DNA of 64,000 bases. Origin: DATHBD01 sp035296325 (lineage in GTDB: Bacteria; Actinomycetota; Actinomycetes; Mycobacteriales; Micromonosporaceae). This document shows positions 16,120 through 24,986 of this stretch, piece after piece. A model generated the notes under the pieces. It saw nothing but the letters and a program-made list of their open reading frames with translations, ran no database searches and was not told the origin of the DNA. Each line of letters opens with the position of its first letter. Within the stretch, counting starts at the first letter, position 1. The position numbers were made by a program, and so were the translations under genes. Where the stretch lies: positions 1-64,000 of the forward strand of contig DATHBD010000027.1 of the NCBI GenBank assembly GCA_035296325.1, written 5' to 3'.

Positions 16120-16733
16120 CCGCCACCCCGCCGGACCAGGGCCGTGGCGTCGCGCTGGTCGTGCTGGACGTGCAGAATGAGCTGGTCGACCCGGCCGGCG
16201 TGGTCGGCTCGCACGGCCTCGCCGACCGGGTCGCGGAACGCAAGCTGCTGCCGGCGGTCCGCCGGCTGCTCACCGCGGCGCGCGTTGCCGACGTGCCGGT
16301 GGTGCACGTCGGCAACGGCTTCCGCGCCGGCCACCCAGAGGTGGACGAGGCAAACCCGCTGACCGCTGGGGCGAAGGCCGGCAACGAGTTCGTCCTGGGC
16401 TCCTGGGGGGCGCAATTCCACCCCGAGGTGGCCCCGGAACCCGGCGAGTTGACCATCACCAAGTCAGGGATGAGCGGCTTCGCCGGCACCGAACTGGATC
16501 CGCTGCTGACCGTACTGCGAGTGCGGACCCTGGTGCTGTGCGGGCTCGTCACGAACATCGCCGTGGAGGGCACCGCCCGGGACGCCGCCGACCGCGGCTA
16601 CCGGCCGGTGGTGGTGTCGGACGCCTGCATCGGGTTGGACGACACCCTGCACGAGTTCTCCTGCACCGTCATCCGCCGATTCGGCCGGGTGGTCAACCTC
16701 CAGGATGCACTTGACGAATTCCTGAGCCGCTGA
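16116..16733 (+). CDS. Isochorismatase-like hydrolase without the usual catalytic Cys
   Basis: A 205-residue isochorismatase-superfamily protein, starting at a GTG whose GTGA overlaps the stop of the carotenoid-oxygenase-like gene. The triad Asp (VVLDVQNELVD) and Lys (TITKSGMSGF) are present, but the usual nucleophile position in TN-[IV]-C-V reads TNIAVEGTARDA, that is Ala for Cys. Members lacking the Cys, such as true isochorismatases, do not use amidase chemistry, so a vinyl-ether or other hydrolysis, or a non-catalytic role, is more likely. Coupling to the dioxygenase implies they act in the same pathway. Confidence 0.82.
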   Translation: MTATPPDQGRGVALVVLDVQNELVDPAGVVGSHGLADRVAERKLLPAVRRLLTAARVADVPVVHVGNGFRAGHPEVDEANPLTAGAKAGNEFVLGSWGAQFHPEVAPEPGELTITKSGMSGFAGTELDPLLTVLRVRTLVLCGLVTNIAVEGTARDAADRGYRPVVVSDACIGLDDTLHEFSCTVIRRFGRVVNLQDALDEFLSR

Positions 16734-16802
16734 CCGGGAACGGTTTTCCCCGGTACCGCGTTCCACCGGTCACCTCGGTCCTCCTCGTCGTCCCGGTGCT
16801 TG

Positions 16803-17510
16803 TCAGCGGTCCATCAGGACGAAGACCCCCCAGCCGAGATACTCGCGTTGGTACCTGGTGTAGCGCACCGGCTCCCTGGTGAGTTCCGCGCGCAGCTCGT
16901 CGACCAGGTCGTCGTGCGGGTTGCGGTCCAGCCACCGGCGAATGTTGAGCCACTGGGCCGCGACGTACCGGTCCCAGCTGTCCTGGTTTGCCAGGACCAT
17001 CTCGACGGTGTCGCAGCCGAGCTCATCGAAGTGCCGGACCAGGTCCGGCAGGGACCGGAACTCGTCCCGGCTGGCGGCGAAGCTGCCCTCGACCGTCGCC
17101 TGGTCCGGTGGGTCCTGCCGCCAGAAGCATTCGCCGACCAGCATCGTCCCGCCCGGACGTAGGCTGCGCCGGAGCAACTCGACGGTGCCGGCGGTGCCGC
17201 CACCGATCCAGGTCGCCCCGATGCAGGCGGCGACGTCGACCGGTTCGTCAGCCACGTATCCGGCCGCGTCCCCGTGTACGACGTGAACCCGGTCGGCGAC
17301 GCCCAGCTCGGCGGCCCGGGCCCGGGCCGCCGCGACGAACACCGTGCTGATGTCCACCCCGGTGCCGGTGATCTGGTGCTCGGCTGCCCAGCTGCAGAGC
17401 ATCTCGCCCTTGCCGCAGGCCAGATCGAGGAGCCGGAGGTCCGGCCGTAGGTCCAGGGCGTGCCCGAGCGTCCTCAGCTTGTCCGCGGACGTCGGCCCGA
17501 CGCTAGGCAC
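16803..17510 (-). CDS. Class I SAM-dependent methyltransferase
   Basis: A 235-residue methyltransferase. Motif I is LLDLACGKGEML (residues 27-38), the acidic end of strand 2 is GTGVDIS, and the post-motif segment VHGDAAGY precedes CIGATWIGGG and LRPGGTMLVGECFW. The start is a GTG at 17510. The target molecule is unknown. It is convergent with the isochorismatase-like gene and divergent from the xyloglucanase gene, so it probably stands alone. The C-terminal Tyr/Arg-rich part (YTRYQREYLGWGVFVLMDR) is typical of small-molecule methyltransferases. Confidence 0.85.
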   Translation of the reverse strand: MPSVGPTSADKLRTLGHALDLRPDLRLLDLACGKGEMLCSWAAEHQITGTGVDISTVFVAAARARAAELGVADRVHVVHGDAAGYVADEPVDVAACIGATWIGGGTAGTVELLRRSLRPGGTMLVGECFWRQDPPDQATVEGSFAASRDEFRSLPDLVRHFDELGCDTVEMVLANQDSWDRYVAAQWLNIRRWLDRNPHDDLVDELRAELTREPVRYTRYQREYLGWGVFVLMDR

Positions 17511-17738
17511 CGGCCCGCGCGGTGTCCACCGGGTTTATGCTCCTTCGCCGGGTGAGCCGCGGAGCCGCGCCGGCCCGGGCACCAGTCGACGGCGATCGAC
17601 GTACGCCCGCTGAGCCCACCCACCCGCCGACCGGCGGGGCCACCGCGGGGACAAAATCGGGTTCGTTTATGCCCCTAACTATTGACGGGAGCGGCGTCAC
17701 GGTCTCCAATCATCTACATCTATGTGAAGGGGGTCCTG

Positions 17739-20048
17739 GTGGACGCTGCGTATCTGTCCCGTCGAAGCCTGTTGGCGGGAGGCGCCGCCGCCGTTGCCGC
17801 GCCGTGGTTTGCCGGTGGCCCGGCCGCCGCCGCCGCGCCTCCCTACCGGTGGAGCAACGTGGAGATCGTGGGCGGCGGGTTCGTCCCCGGCATCGTCTTC
17901 AACCAATCGGAGCCGGGCCTGGTCTACGCCCGGACCGACATCGGTGGCGCCTACCGGCGCGATCCCCGCACCCAGCGGTGGATTCCGCTGCTCGACTGGG
18001 TCGACTACGCCCACTGGGGCTACACCGGCGTGGCGTCGGTGGCCACCGACGCGGTGGACCCGGACCGGGTCTACCTGGCCGTCGGCACCTATACCACCAC
18101 CTGGGACAAGAACAACGCCGCGATTCTGCGCTCCACCGACCGGGGCAAGAACTGGAAGATCAGCCCGCTGCCGTTCAAGCTTGGCGCGAACATGCCGGGC
18201 CGGGGGATGGGCGAGCGGTTGGCCATCGACCCGAACCGCAACCGGATCCTCTACCTGGGCGCGCCGAGCGGGAACGGGCTGTGGCGCAGCGTCGACTCCG
18301 GCAAGACCTGGAGCAGGGTCACCAGCTTCCCGAACCCGGGCAACTTCGTGCCCGACCCGAACGACGTCGGTGGCTACTCCGGCGACAACCAGGGCGTGCT
18401 GTGGGTGACGTTCGACCCGCGTACCGGCAACCGGCGGCAACCCACCAGCACCATCTACGTCGGCGTGGCCGACCTCGCCAACCCGGTCTACCGCTCCACC
18501 GACGCCGGTCAGACCTGGCACCCGCTGCCCGGAGCGCCCACCGGTTACCTGCCGCACAAGGGCCTGTTCGATCACCAGGGCGGCTACCTCTACCTGGCCA
18601 CCAGCAACGGTGCCGGCCCGTTCGACGGGTCCAAGGGCGAGGTGTGGAAGTTGAACACCGCGACCGGCGCGTGGACCGACATCAGCCCGGTGCCCTCGGC
18701 CAGCGCGGACAACACCTTCGGCTACAGCGGGTTGACCATCGACCGGCAGCGGCCGGACACCCTGATGGTGGCCACCCAGATCCAGTGGTGGCCGGACGTG
18801 GTCTTCTTCCGCAGCACCGACGGCGGCGCCACCTGGACCCGGGCCTGGGAATACGTCGGCGAGTACCCGAACCGGGTCAACCGCTACACGATCGACGTGT
18901 CCGACGCCCCTTGGTTGACCTGGGGCAATACTCCGGCACCGCCGGAGCAGGCGCCGAAGCTCGGTTGGATGACCGAGTCGGTGGAGATCGACCCGTTCAA
19001 CTCCGACCACCTGCTGTACGGCACCGGCGCGACGATCTACGGCACCGACAACCTCACCGCCTGGGACAACGGCGGCACGGTCCGCATCGAGGTGCACGCC
19101 CGTGGCCTGGAGGAGACGGCCGTGCTCGACCTGATCAGCCCGCCGGAGGGCGCGCACCTGGTCTCCGCGGTCGGCGACATCGGCGGGTTCACCCACTGGG
19201 ACTTCGCCAACCCCGGCATGATGCACCAGAACCCGGTGGTGACCACCGGTACCAGCCTCGACTACGCCGAACTTGCCCCGGCGGTCATCGCCCGGGTGGG
19301 CAACCGCGAGGCCGGCAGCAAGCACATGGGCATCTCCACCGACCAGGGCCGTACCTGGACCGCGGCCGGCGCCGAGCCGGCCGGCATCACCCAGGGCGGA
19401 ACGATCGCGGTCAGCGCCGACGGCAGGCGGGTGGTGTGGGCACCCGGCGACGCGGCAGTGCACGTCTCCACCGACAACGGTGCCACCTGGACCCCGTCGG
19501 TCGGCGTCCCGACCGGCGCGTACGTGCGCTCGGACCGGGTGGACCCGAACCTGTTCTACGCTGTCGCCGCCGGCGTCTTCCACGTCAGCACCGACGGCGG
19601 TGCCACCTTCACGGCCACCGGGGCCACCGGGCTGCCGCCGCTGGGCGCCGTGCGGTTCCGGGCGGTACCCGGCCGGCGTGGCGACATCTGGTTCGCCGGC
19701 GGCAGCGACGAGGCGCCGGCCACCGTGTACGGGTTGTGGCGCTCCACCGATGCCGGGCAGTCCTTCACCCGGGTGACGACGGTGCAGACGGCGCAGGCGG
19801 TCGGGTTCGGCAAGTCGGCTCCGGGCCAGTCGTACCCGGCCCTCTACATCAGCGCCCAGGTCGACGGGGTGCAGGGCCTGTTCCGCTCGGACAACATCGG
19901 CCGGACCTGGCTCCGGATCAACGACGACCGGCACCAGTACGCCTGGACCGGCGCGGCGGTCACCGGCGACCCCCGCGTCTACGGCCGGGTGTACGTCGGT
20001 ACGAACGGGCGCGGCATCATCCTCGGCGAATCGCGCGGCCGGCAGTAG
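17739..20048 (+). CDS. Tat-exported GH74 xyloglucanase
   Basis: A 769-residue glycoside hydrolase family 74 enzyme that cuts the glucan backbone of xyloglucan outside the cell. The N-terminus SRRSLLAGGAAAVAA is a twin-arginine signal ending near APWFAGGPAAAAA. The family opening SNVEIVGGGFVPGIVF and the catalytic Asp in YARTDIGGAYR (about residue 67) are present. At least eight Asp-box repeats (e.g. STDRGKNW, SVDSGKTW, STDAGQTW, STDGGATW, STDQGRTW) mark the two seven-bladed propellers. The GTG at 17739 follows GAAGGGGG. There is no carbohydrate-binding module. It lies alone, with a strong terminator behind it. Confidence 0.92.
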   Translation: MDAAYLSRRSLLAGGAAAVAAPWFAGGPAAAAAPPYRWSNVEIVGGGFVPGIVFNQSEPGLVYARTDIGGAYRRDPRTQRWIPLLDWVDYAHWGYTGVASVATDAVDPDRVYLAVGTYTTTWDKNNAAILRSTDRGKNWKISPLPFKLGANMPGRGMGERLAIDPNRNRILYLGAPSGNGLWRSVDSGKTWSRVTSFPNPGNFVPDPNDVGGYSGDNQGVLWVTFDPRTGNRRQPTSTIYVGVADLANPVYRSTDAGQTWHPLPGAPTGYLPHKGLFDHQGGYLYLATSNGAGPFDGSKGEVWKLNTATGAWTDISPVPSASADNTFGYSGLTIDRQRPDTLMVATQIQWWPDVVFFRSTDGGATWTRAWEYVGEYPNRVNRYTIDVSDAPWLTWGNTPAPPEQAPKLGWMTESVEIDPFNSDHLLYGTGATIYGTDNLTAWDNGGTVRIEVHARGLEETAVLDLISPPEGAHLVSAVGDIGGFTHWDFANPGMMHQNPVVTTGTSLDYAELAPAVIARVGNREAGSKHMGISTDQGRTWTAAGAEPAGITQGGTIAVSADGRRVVWAPGDAAVHVSTDNGATWTPSVGVPTGAYVRSDRVDPNLFYAVAAGVFHVSTDGGATFTATGATGLPPLGAVRFRAVPGRRGDIWFAGGSDEAPATVYGLWRSTDAGQSFTRVTTVQTAQAVGFGKSAPGQSYPALYISAQVDGVQGLFRSDNIGRTWLRINDDRHQYAWTGAAVTGDPRVYGRVYVGTNGRGIILGESRGRQ

Positions 20049-20057
20049 GCCACGGGT

Positions 20058-20091
20058 GCGCGGGCCGCGTCGCTACCGGCGCGGCCCGCGC
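20058..20091 (+). terminator. GC-rich hairpin after the xyloglucanase gene
   Basis: Arms 20058-20069 (GCGCGGGCCGCG) and 20080-20091 pair perfectly around a 10-nt loop, starting 10 nt after the stop codon. No T-run follows. Confidence 0.75.
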
Positions 20092-20254
20092 AGACCCGGA
20101 CGCCGCGGCATGACCCGCACTTGACCGGGCCAGCTCCGGTCACCGAACCAGCGCACGCTCGTTACGATCGGCGACACGCCGTCAACCCCGCCGACGTGGT
20201 GATCAGCCCAAATGCGCTTGCCATGGCGTCGAGGGGCCGCCGAGGATGGCGGTG

Positions 20255-20332
20255 ATGCGACTGGGACGTGTGAATCTGGACCGCTGTGGGTCGATGGTGG
20301 CGGCGCTCCGCGTGACGAGTGGCCGCCGGTGA
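20255..20332 (+). CDS. Candidate 25-residue leader peptide overlapping the resistance gene start
   Basis: An ATG at 20255 opens a short frame, MRLGRVNLDRCGSMVAALRV..., of 25 codons whose TGA (20330-20332) overlaps the GTG start of the ribosomal protection gene (20329-20331). A weak GAGG lies about 9 nt upstream. The main gene has no convincing Shine-Dalgarno of its own, so its translation may depend on ribosomes finishing this ORF. Short leader ORFs that sense ribosome-targeting antibiotics are known upstream of tet(M) and many macrolide-resistance genes. The sequence is not one I recognise, and its expression is inferred. Confidence 0.5.
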   Translation: MRLGRVNLDRCGSMVAALRVTSGRR

Positions 20333-22320
20333 AGAATCAGAATCTCGGGATCTTGGCGCACGTCGATGCTGGGAAGACCAGTCTCACCGAAGCGCTTCTC
20401 CATGAGGCTGGGGTGATCGAGACCGTCGGCCGGGTGGACGACGGCACCACGCAAACCGACTCGCTCGCACTGGAGCGCCAGCGTGGCATCACGATCCGGG
20501 CGGCCGTCGTCGCGTTCTCCGTCAAGGACGTGACCGTCAACCTGATCGACACCCCAGGCCACCCTGACTTCATCGCCGAGGTGAACCGGTCGCTCGGCGT
20601 TCTCGACTGTGCGGTGCTCGTCGTGTCCGCCGTCGAGGGAGTACAGAGCCAGACGGTCGTGCTCATGCGCGCGCTGCGCCGGCTCGCGGTCCCTACGCTG
20701 ATCTTCGTCAACAAGATCGACCGCATGGGCGCCGATGCTGAGGCGGTGTTGCACAGGATTCGCGATCGGCTCGCGCTGGCCGTGGTGCCGATGGGCTCAA
20801 TCCACGCGGCCGGGACGCGGGAGGCGTCGTTCATTCCGTTCAGCCGCGACGACGAGCGCTTCGTGGACCTGCTCGTGAACACGCTGTCCGACCACGACGA
20901 GTCCCTCTTCCGCGCGGTGGTGGAGGAGCGCCGTGGCCCGGTGGCGCCGGAGGCGCTGTACGCCAATCTTGTCGAACAGACTGCGCGCGGTGAGGTGTTT
21001 CCGGTGTTCTTCGGCTCCGCCATCACCGGCGCTGGCGTCGCTCCGCTGATGGCAGCCCTGCCCGAACTCCTTCCCACCGCGCGGGCCGATACCGCCGCCC
21101 CGGCGTCTGGGCTCGTCTTCAAGGTGGAGCGGGAGCGACATGGTGACAAGGTCGCGTTCGTGCGGATGTTCTCCGGAACCGTGCACCGACGCGAACGGTT
21201 GCCGTTCGGCGACGGGCAGGAAGCGAGCGTGACGTCGGTGAAGACGTTCCAGCCCGGCGGCGCCGCGGACAGCGGCTCCGTCGTGGCGGGCCAGATCGCC
21301 AAGCTCTCCGGACTGACGGGCGTCCGAGTCGGCGACCCGATCGGCTCGGCCCCGCGGCGATCGGCGGGCGACGCGTTCGCACCGCCGACCCTGGACACCG
21401 CCGTGGCACCGCATGATCCAGCTCAGAAGGCTGCGCTGCATGCCGCGCTCACCCAGCTCGCCGAGCAGGACCCGTTCATCAACCTCCGCCAGGACGACTC
21501 GCGCCAGGAGCTGTTTCTCTCGTTGTACGGCGAGGTGCAGAAGGAGGTCATCGAGCAGACACTCGCCGCCGACTTCGGGCTGCGCATCGAGTTTCGCGAA
21601 ACGACAACCATCTGCGTCGAACGGCTCACGGGTCGCGGCAGCGCGGTGGAGCGGCTCGGCGGTCCCGACAATCCGTTCGCCGCCACCGTCGGTTTCACCG
21701 TGGCGCCAGGTGCGGCGGGCAGTGGAATCGACGTCCGCCTTGCCGTGGACCACACCGCGATTCCGCTCTACGTCTACAAGACGGTTGACGCGTTCCGGGA
21801 GGCGATGGCCCAGTACGTCACGGGCACCCTCCAACAGGGACTTTCCGGCTGGCAGGTGACCGACTGCATCGTGACCTTGGTTGACTGCGCCTACACGGCT
21901 CCGGGCACGTCTGCCTCGGACTTCCGCAAGCTCACACCGCTCGTCCTGATGGCCGCGCTGCGACAGGCGGGCACAGTGGTGTGCGAGCCCGTCTACCGGT
22001 TCCATGTCGAGGCACCCGCCGACACGTTCTCGGCCGTGCTGCGGCTGCTCGGTCAGCACCGCGCGGTTCCGGGCGTCCCGACGGTGTCCGATGGATGGGT
22101 CTCCCTGAGCGGCAGCATCCCCGCGGACGAGACGACCGGCGTGCGCATCCTGCTCCCCGGGCGGACGCGTGGCGAGGGAGTGCTCGAGGTCCAGTTCGAC
22201 CGGTACGAAGCCGTCACCGGGCCGGCGCCGACGCGACGCCGCTCGGACAACAACCCGCTCAACCGCAAGGAGTACCTGTCCCCGAGGCTCGCCCGGAGCC
22301 GACGCACGCCGGACCGGTGA
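20329..22320 (+). CDS. otrA: Ribosomal protection protein (Tet(M)/OtrA type), EF-G-like GTPase
   Basis: A 663-residue translational GTPase that would remove tetracycline from the ribosome. G1 is AHVDAGKTSLTEALL (residues 8-22), the switch region ERQRGITIRAA, G3 DTPGHPDF, G4 NKIDRMGA. EF-G-like domains II to V follow, with LRQDDSRQELFLSLYGEVQKEV and the conserved C-terminus NNPLNRKEYL shared with OtrA and Tet(M). The start GTG at 20329 gives VKNQNLGILAHVDAG. Actinomycetes carry such genes for self-protection or intrinsic resistance. No tetracycline biosynthesis genes are visible nearby. Regulation through the overlapping leader ORF is likely. A more general ribosome-rescue role cannot be excluded. 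Confidence 0.85.
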   Translation: MKNQNLGILAHVDAGKTSLTEALLHEAGVIETVGRVDDGTTQTDSLALERQRGITIRAAVVAFSVKDVTVNLIDTPGHPDFIAEVNRSLGVLDCAVLVVSAVEGVQSQTVVLMRALRRLAVPTLIFVNKIDRMGADAEAVLHRIRDRLALAVVPMGSIHAAGTREASFIPFSRDDERFVDLLVNTLSDHDESLFRAVVEERRGPVAPEALYANLVEQTARGEVFPVFFGSAITGAGVAPLMAALPELLPTARADTAAPASGLVFKVERERHGDKVAFVRMFSGTVHRRERLPFGDGQEASVTSVKTFQPGGAADSGSVVAGQIAKLSGLTGVRVGDPIGSAPRRSAGDAFAPPTLDTAVAPHDPAQKAALHAALTQLAEQDPFINLRQDDSRQELFLSLYGEVQKEVIEQTLAADFGLRIEFRETTTICVERLTGRGSAVERLGGPDNPFAATVGFTVAPGAAGSGIDVRLAVDHTAIPLYVYKTVDAFREAMAQYVTGTLQQGLSGWQVTDCIVTLVDCAYTAPGTSASDFRKLTPLVLMAALRQAGTVVCEPVYRFHVEAPADTFSAVLRLLGQHRAVPGVPTVSDGWVSLSGSIPADETTGVRILLPGRTRGEGVLEVQFDRYEAVTGPAPTRRRSDNNPLNRKEYLSPRLARSRRTPDR

Positions 22321-22371
22321 CTTCGAAGACGCTGAACGGCGCTGCCGCTGCCACGCGCGGACGGACGGGCC

Positions 22372-23016
22372 TCAGCCGAGTCCCGCCCGACGTGCCGCGG
22401 CGATCACCTGCGCGCGATCGGGCAGATCGAGTTTGGCCAGGATGCTCGCGACGTGGTTACGCACCGTCTTGGGGGAGAGGTAGAGCCTGGCGGCGATGTG
22501 CTGGGTGCCCAACCCCTGCGCGAGCAGCGTGAGAACCTCCCGTTCCCGCTGCGTCAGGAGCGGAAACGGCTCAACGACCGGGGCTCGGCCGGCCACCCGC
22601 CGTAGGAGCTGGTCGGCCACGCCGCTGCCGAACACGGCCTCGCCCGCGGCCACGGCGTGCAGCGCGCGCACGATGTCGGTATGGCTCGCCCCCTTGAGCA
22701 GGTATCCCCGGGCACCGGCGGAGAGCGCGGCGACGAGCATGTCGTCGTTGTCGTACATGGTCAGGACCAGCACGGCGGCGCGCGGATGGGCGGCCAGGAT
22801 CTGCCGCGTCGCGGCCACCCCGTCCAGATCGGGCATGTGCAGGTCCATGATCACGACATCCGGTGGGTCGGCGGCCGCGAGTGCCACCGCCTCGGTGCCG
22901 CTGGCCGCGACGCCGCTCAGGACGAAGGCAGGCACCGTGGCCAGGACCGCTCGCAGGCCCTCCCGCACGATCGGGTGATCGTCTGCCACGAGCACCCGCA
23001 ACGGTTCGGTGCTCAC
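22372..23016 (-). CDS. NarL/LuxR-type response regulator
   Basis: A 214-residue two-component response regulator. The receiver has the acidic pair in VLVADDHPIVREGL, the phosphoacceptor Asp in VVIMDLHMPDLDG (about residue 56), Thr in VLTMYD, and Lys in GYLLKGAS. The LuxR-type HTH at residues 150-205 contains LTQREREVLTLLAQG and YLSPKTVRNHVASILAKL. The start overlaps the stop of the sensor kinase gene by 4 nt, so the two are a cognate pair. The stimulus and target genes are unknown. Confidence 0.92.
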   Translation of the reverse strand: MSTEPLRVLVADDHPIVREGLRAVLATVPAFVLSGVAASGTEAVALAAADPPDVVIMDLHMPDLDGVAATRQILAAHPRAAVLVLTMYDNDDMLVAALSAGARGYLLKGASHTDIVRALHAVAAGEAVFGSGVADQLLRRVAGRAPVVEPFPLLTQREREVLTLLAQGLGTQHIAARLYLSPKTVRNHVASILAKLDLPDRAQVIAAARRAGLG

Positions 23017-24986
23017 GGCTCCACCAGCGGGATCCGGGCGTACGCGCGGGTGCCGCCGCCGGCCCGGTCGGCGACGGTGAAGCTGCCACCGAGCTCCTCG
23101 GCTCGCTCCCGCATCGAGGAGAGGCCGACCCCTGGATCGACGCGCTCCGGCAGGCCGGTCCCGTCGTCGGTGATCTCAAGGGTCAGCACACTGTCGGCGG
23201 TGACCACGATGTCGCAGCGGCGCGCACTGGCGTGCCGGACCGCGTTGGTCATCGCTTCGGTGGCGATCCGGTACGCGGCAACCTCGACCGCTGCCGGGAG
23301 CTCGCCGAGGGGTCCGGCCAGAACGGTGATCTGCGGGCCGGACCCGCCGGGCGCGGCGAACGCCTCCGCCCGGGACCGCAACGCGCCGATCAGGCCCAGC
23401 TCGTCGAGGACCGCCGGGCGCAAATCGTCAACCAGCCGGCGTACCTCTCCCACGCACAGCTGCAGCTGTCGCTCCAGGCCACCGAGGATCGGGCGAATGT
23501 CGCCGGGCGGCGTTCCGGTCAGGACCGCATGGGCAGCGCCCACCTGCATCATCATGCCGGCCAGGGCAGGGCCCAGCCCATCGTGCAGCTCGCGTCGAAG
23601 CCGGCGCCGCTCCTCCTCACGGGACCGCACCAGCCGCTCCCGGGACCGCCGCAGTGCCGTGGTGAGCCGTACGTTGTAGGCGGCCATGCCGGCCTGCGCG
23701 GCCAGGTCGCGCAGCAGTTGGCGTTCCGCCCTGGTGAACGGGGACGCTGCCGAGCGGGGACTGACCAGCAGTCGACCCACCACCTGTCGCTGGTACGTCA
23801 TGGGAAACGCTTCGGGCGCGATGTCCGGACGGCCATGGCTGGCAACCGGGCGGGTCGATGGGGTGTCGGCACCGGTCGAGGCGGCGGCACCTGCGTCGGC
23901 CAGTTCGATCGCCGCGTACGGCACCCGGAGCGCCTCCGTGATGCCGTGGGTGACCTCCGGCAGTGTGCTGACCGGATCCACCACCTGCTCCAGGCGCATG
24001 CGCAGCCGGCTCAGCACGTGGTACGGGTCGTCGCGATGGCCGTACAGCAGGTGGTTGATCCCGCGCTGCAGCTGGGCGCGGGCCGGCTGGAACACCAGCG
24101 CGACCACGGCCGAGGCGAAAATCGGCGATGCGCCATCGTCTACCGCCCCGAGCAGCGGCGCGACCACGGCAACCACCGCCACGTACGCGCCGACGACGAG
24201 CAGCGTGAGCGCGGAGTAGACCAGGGAACGATTGAGGATCAGGTCGATGTCGTACAGGCGGTACCTGAGGACGGCCGCGGCGACCGCCGCGGGCAGGGCA
24301 GCCCCGAGGGTCAGCCACAGCATCGGCAGCCCGAAGAAGAAGTCCAGCGGAACTCCCACTGCGAGCGGGACGGCGCCACAGGCCAGCGCCTTCACCTGCA
24401 GCCGGACCTCACCACCGGCCCGCCGCCACCGCACCACCAGGGAGCCCACCGCAGCCAACGCAGCCACCGCCAGAAGCGCCAGACCCGCCAGCGCCACCTG
24501 GAAGGCGGACTCCGCCGACGTCGGCACCGGGGCGCTCAGGTCGAGCAGCGAGCCCGGCGCCACCCGGGTGGCCCAGGCCAGGCCGATCACGGTGACGACC
24601 AGCCCGAGGCCGGCGGCCCAGCGAACCGGACGCCAACGCGCCGAGGGCAGACGGCCGTCGGGGAAGACGAGCACGACGAACGGCAGGAGCCCCACCGACA
24701 CCGGCATCGACCACTGCTCGATCCAGGCCGGCCATCCATGGCGGTCGTAACTGGCGGCCATCACGGTCACCGCGCTGCTGAGCCCGATCGCCACGAACAG
24801 CCGCCCGATCAGGTTGCCGGGACGCCGGTGCAGCATCGTCACGCCCAGTACGGCGAAGGATGGCGCCGCGACGACGTGGAAGGCATAGAAGGTGACCGGA
24901 CCGCGGGCGGCGCCGACCGCATGCCCCACCGCGATCACCACAGCCACCGCGAGCGCGGCCGCTGCGGCCAGCGCAAGTTTTAGCAA
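23013..24986 (-). CDS. Membrane sensor histidine kinase (HisKA_3 type)
   Basis: A 657-residue sensor kinase with about nine to ten membrane helices in the first 280 residues, a GAF-like segment around residues 320-425, a dimerisation/phosphoacceptor helix with EEERRRLRRELHDGLGP (phospho-His near residue 460), and an HATPase domain with ATEAMTNAVRHA (N box) and DDGTGLP / GVGLSSMRERAEELGG (G boxes). It pairs with the response regulator downstream through a 4-nt overlap. The only start available is a TTG at 24986, which overlaps the end of the upstream small gene, so translation is probably coupled to it. Confidence 0.9.
   Translation of the reverse strand: MLKLALAAAAALAVAVVIAVGHAVGAARGPVTFYAFHVVAAPSFAVLGVTMLHRRPGNLIGRLFVAIGLSSAVTVMAASYDRHGWPAWIEQWSMPVSVGLLPFVVLVFPDGRLPSARWRPVRWAAGLGLVVTVIGLAWATRVAPGSLLDLSAPVPTSAESAFQVALAGLALLAVAALAAVGSLVVRWRRAGGEVRLQVKALACGAVPLAVGVPLDFFFGLPMLWLTLGAALPAAVAAAVLRYRLYDIDLILNRSLVYSALTLLVVGAYVAVVAVVAPLLGAVDDGASPIFASAVVALVFQPARAQLQRGINHLLYGHRDDPYHVLSRLRMRLEQVVDPVSTLPEVTHGITEALRVPYAAIELADAGAAASTGADTPSTRPVASHGRPDIAPEAFPMTYQRQVVGRLLVSPRSAASPFTRAERQLLRDLAAQAGMAAYNVRLTTALRRSRERLVRSREEERRRLRRELHDGLGPALAGMMMQVGAAHAVLTGTPPGDIRPILGGLERQLQLCVGEVRRLVDDLRPAVLDELGLIGALRSRAEAFAAPGGSGPQITVLAGPLGELPAAVEVAAYRIATEAMTNAVRHASARRCDIVVTADSVLTLEITDDGTGLPERVDPGVGLSSMRERAEELGGSFTVADRAGGGTRAYARIPLVEP

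Noticed and set aside
17697..19934. 745-codon minus-strand open frame opposite the xyloglucanase
   Set aside because: Low-complexity Arg/Gly/Val/His translation and no start context; the plus-strand frame has a Tat signal and Asp boxes throughout.
20255..20332. Leader ORF as a cysteine/sulfur-type actinobacterial leader peptide
   Set aside because: It has one Cys but lacks the RHVDLxRV-x-SALC pattern of that class, and the downstream gene is a ribosomal protection protein, not sulfur metabolism.
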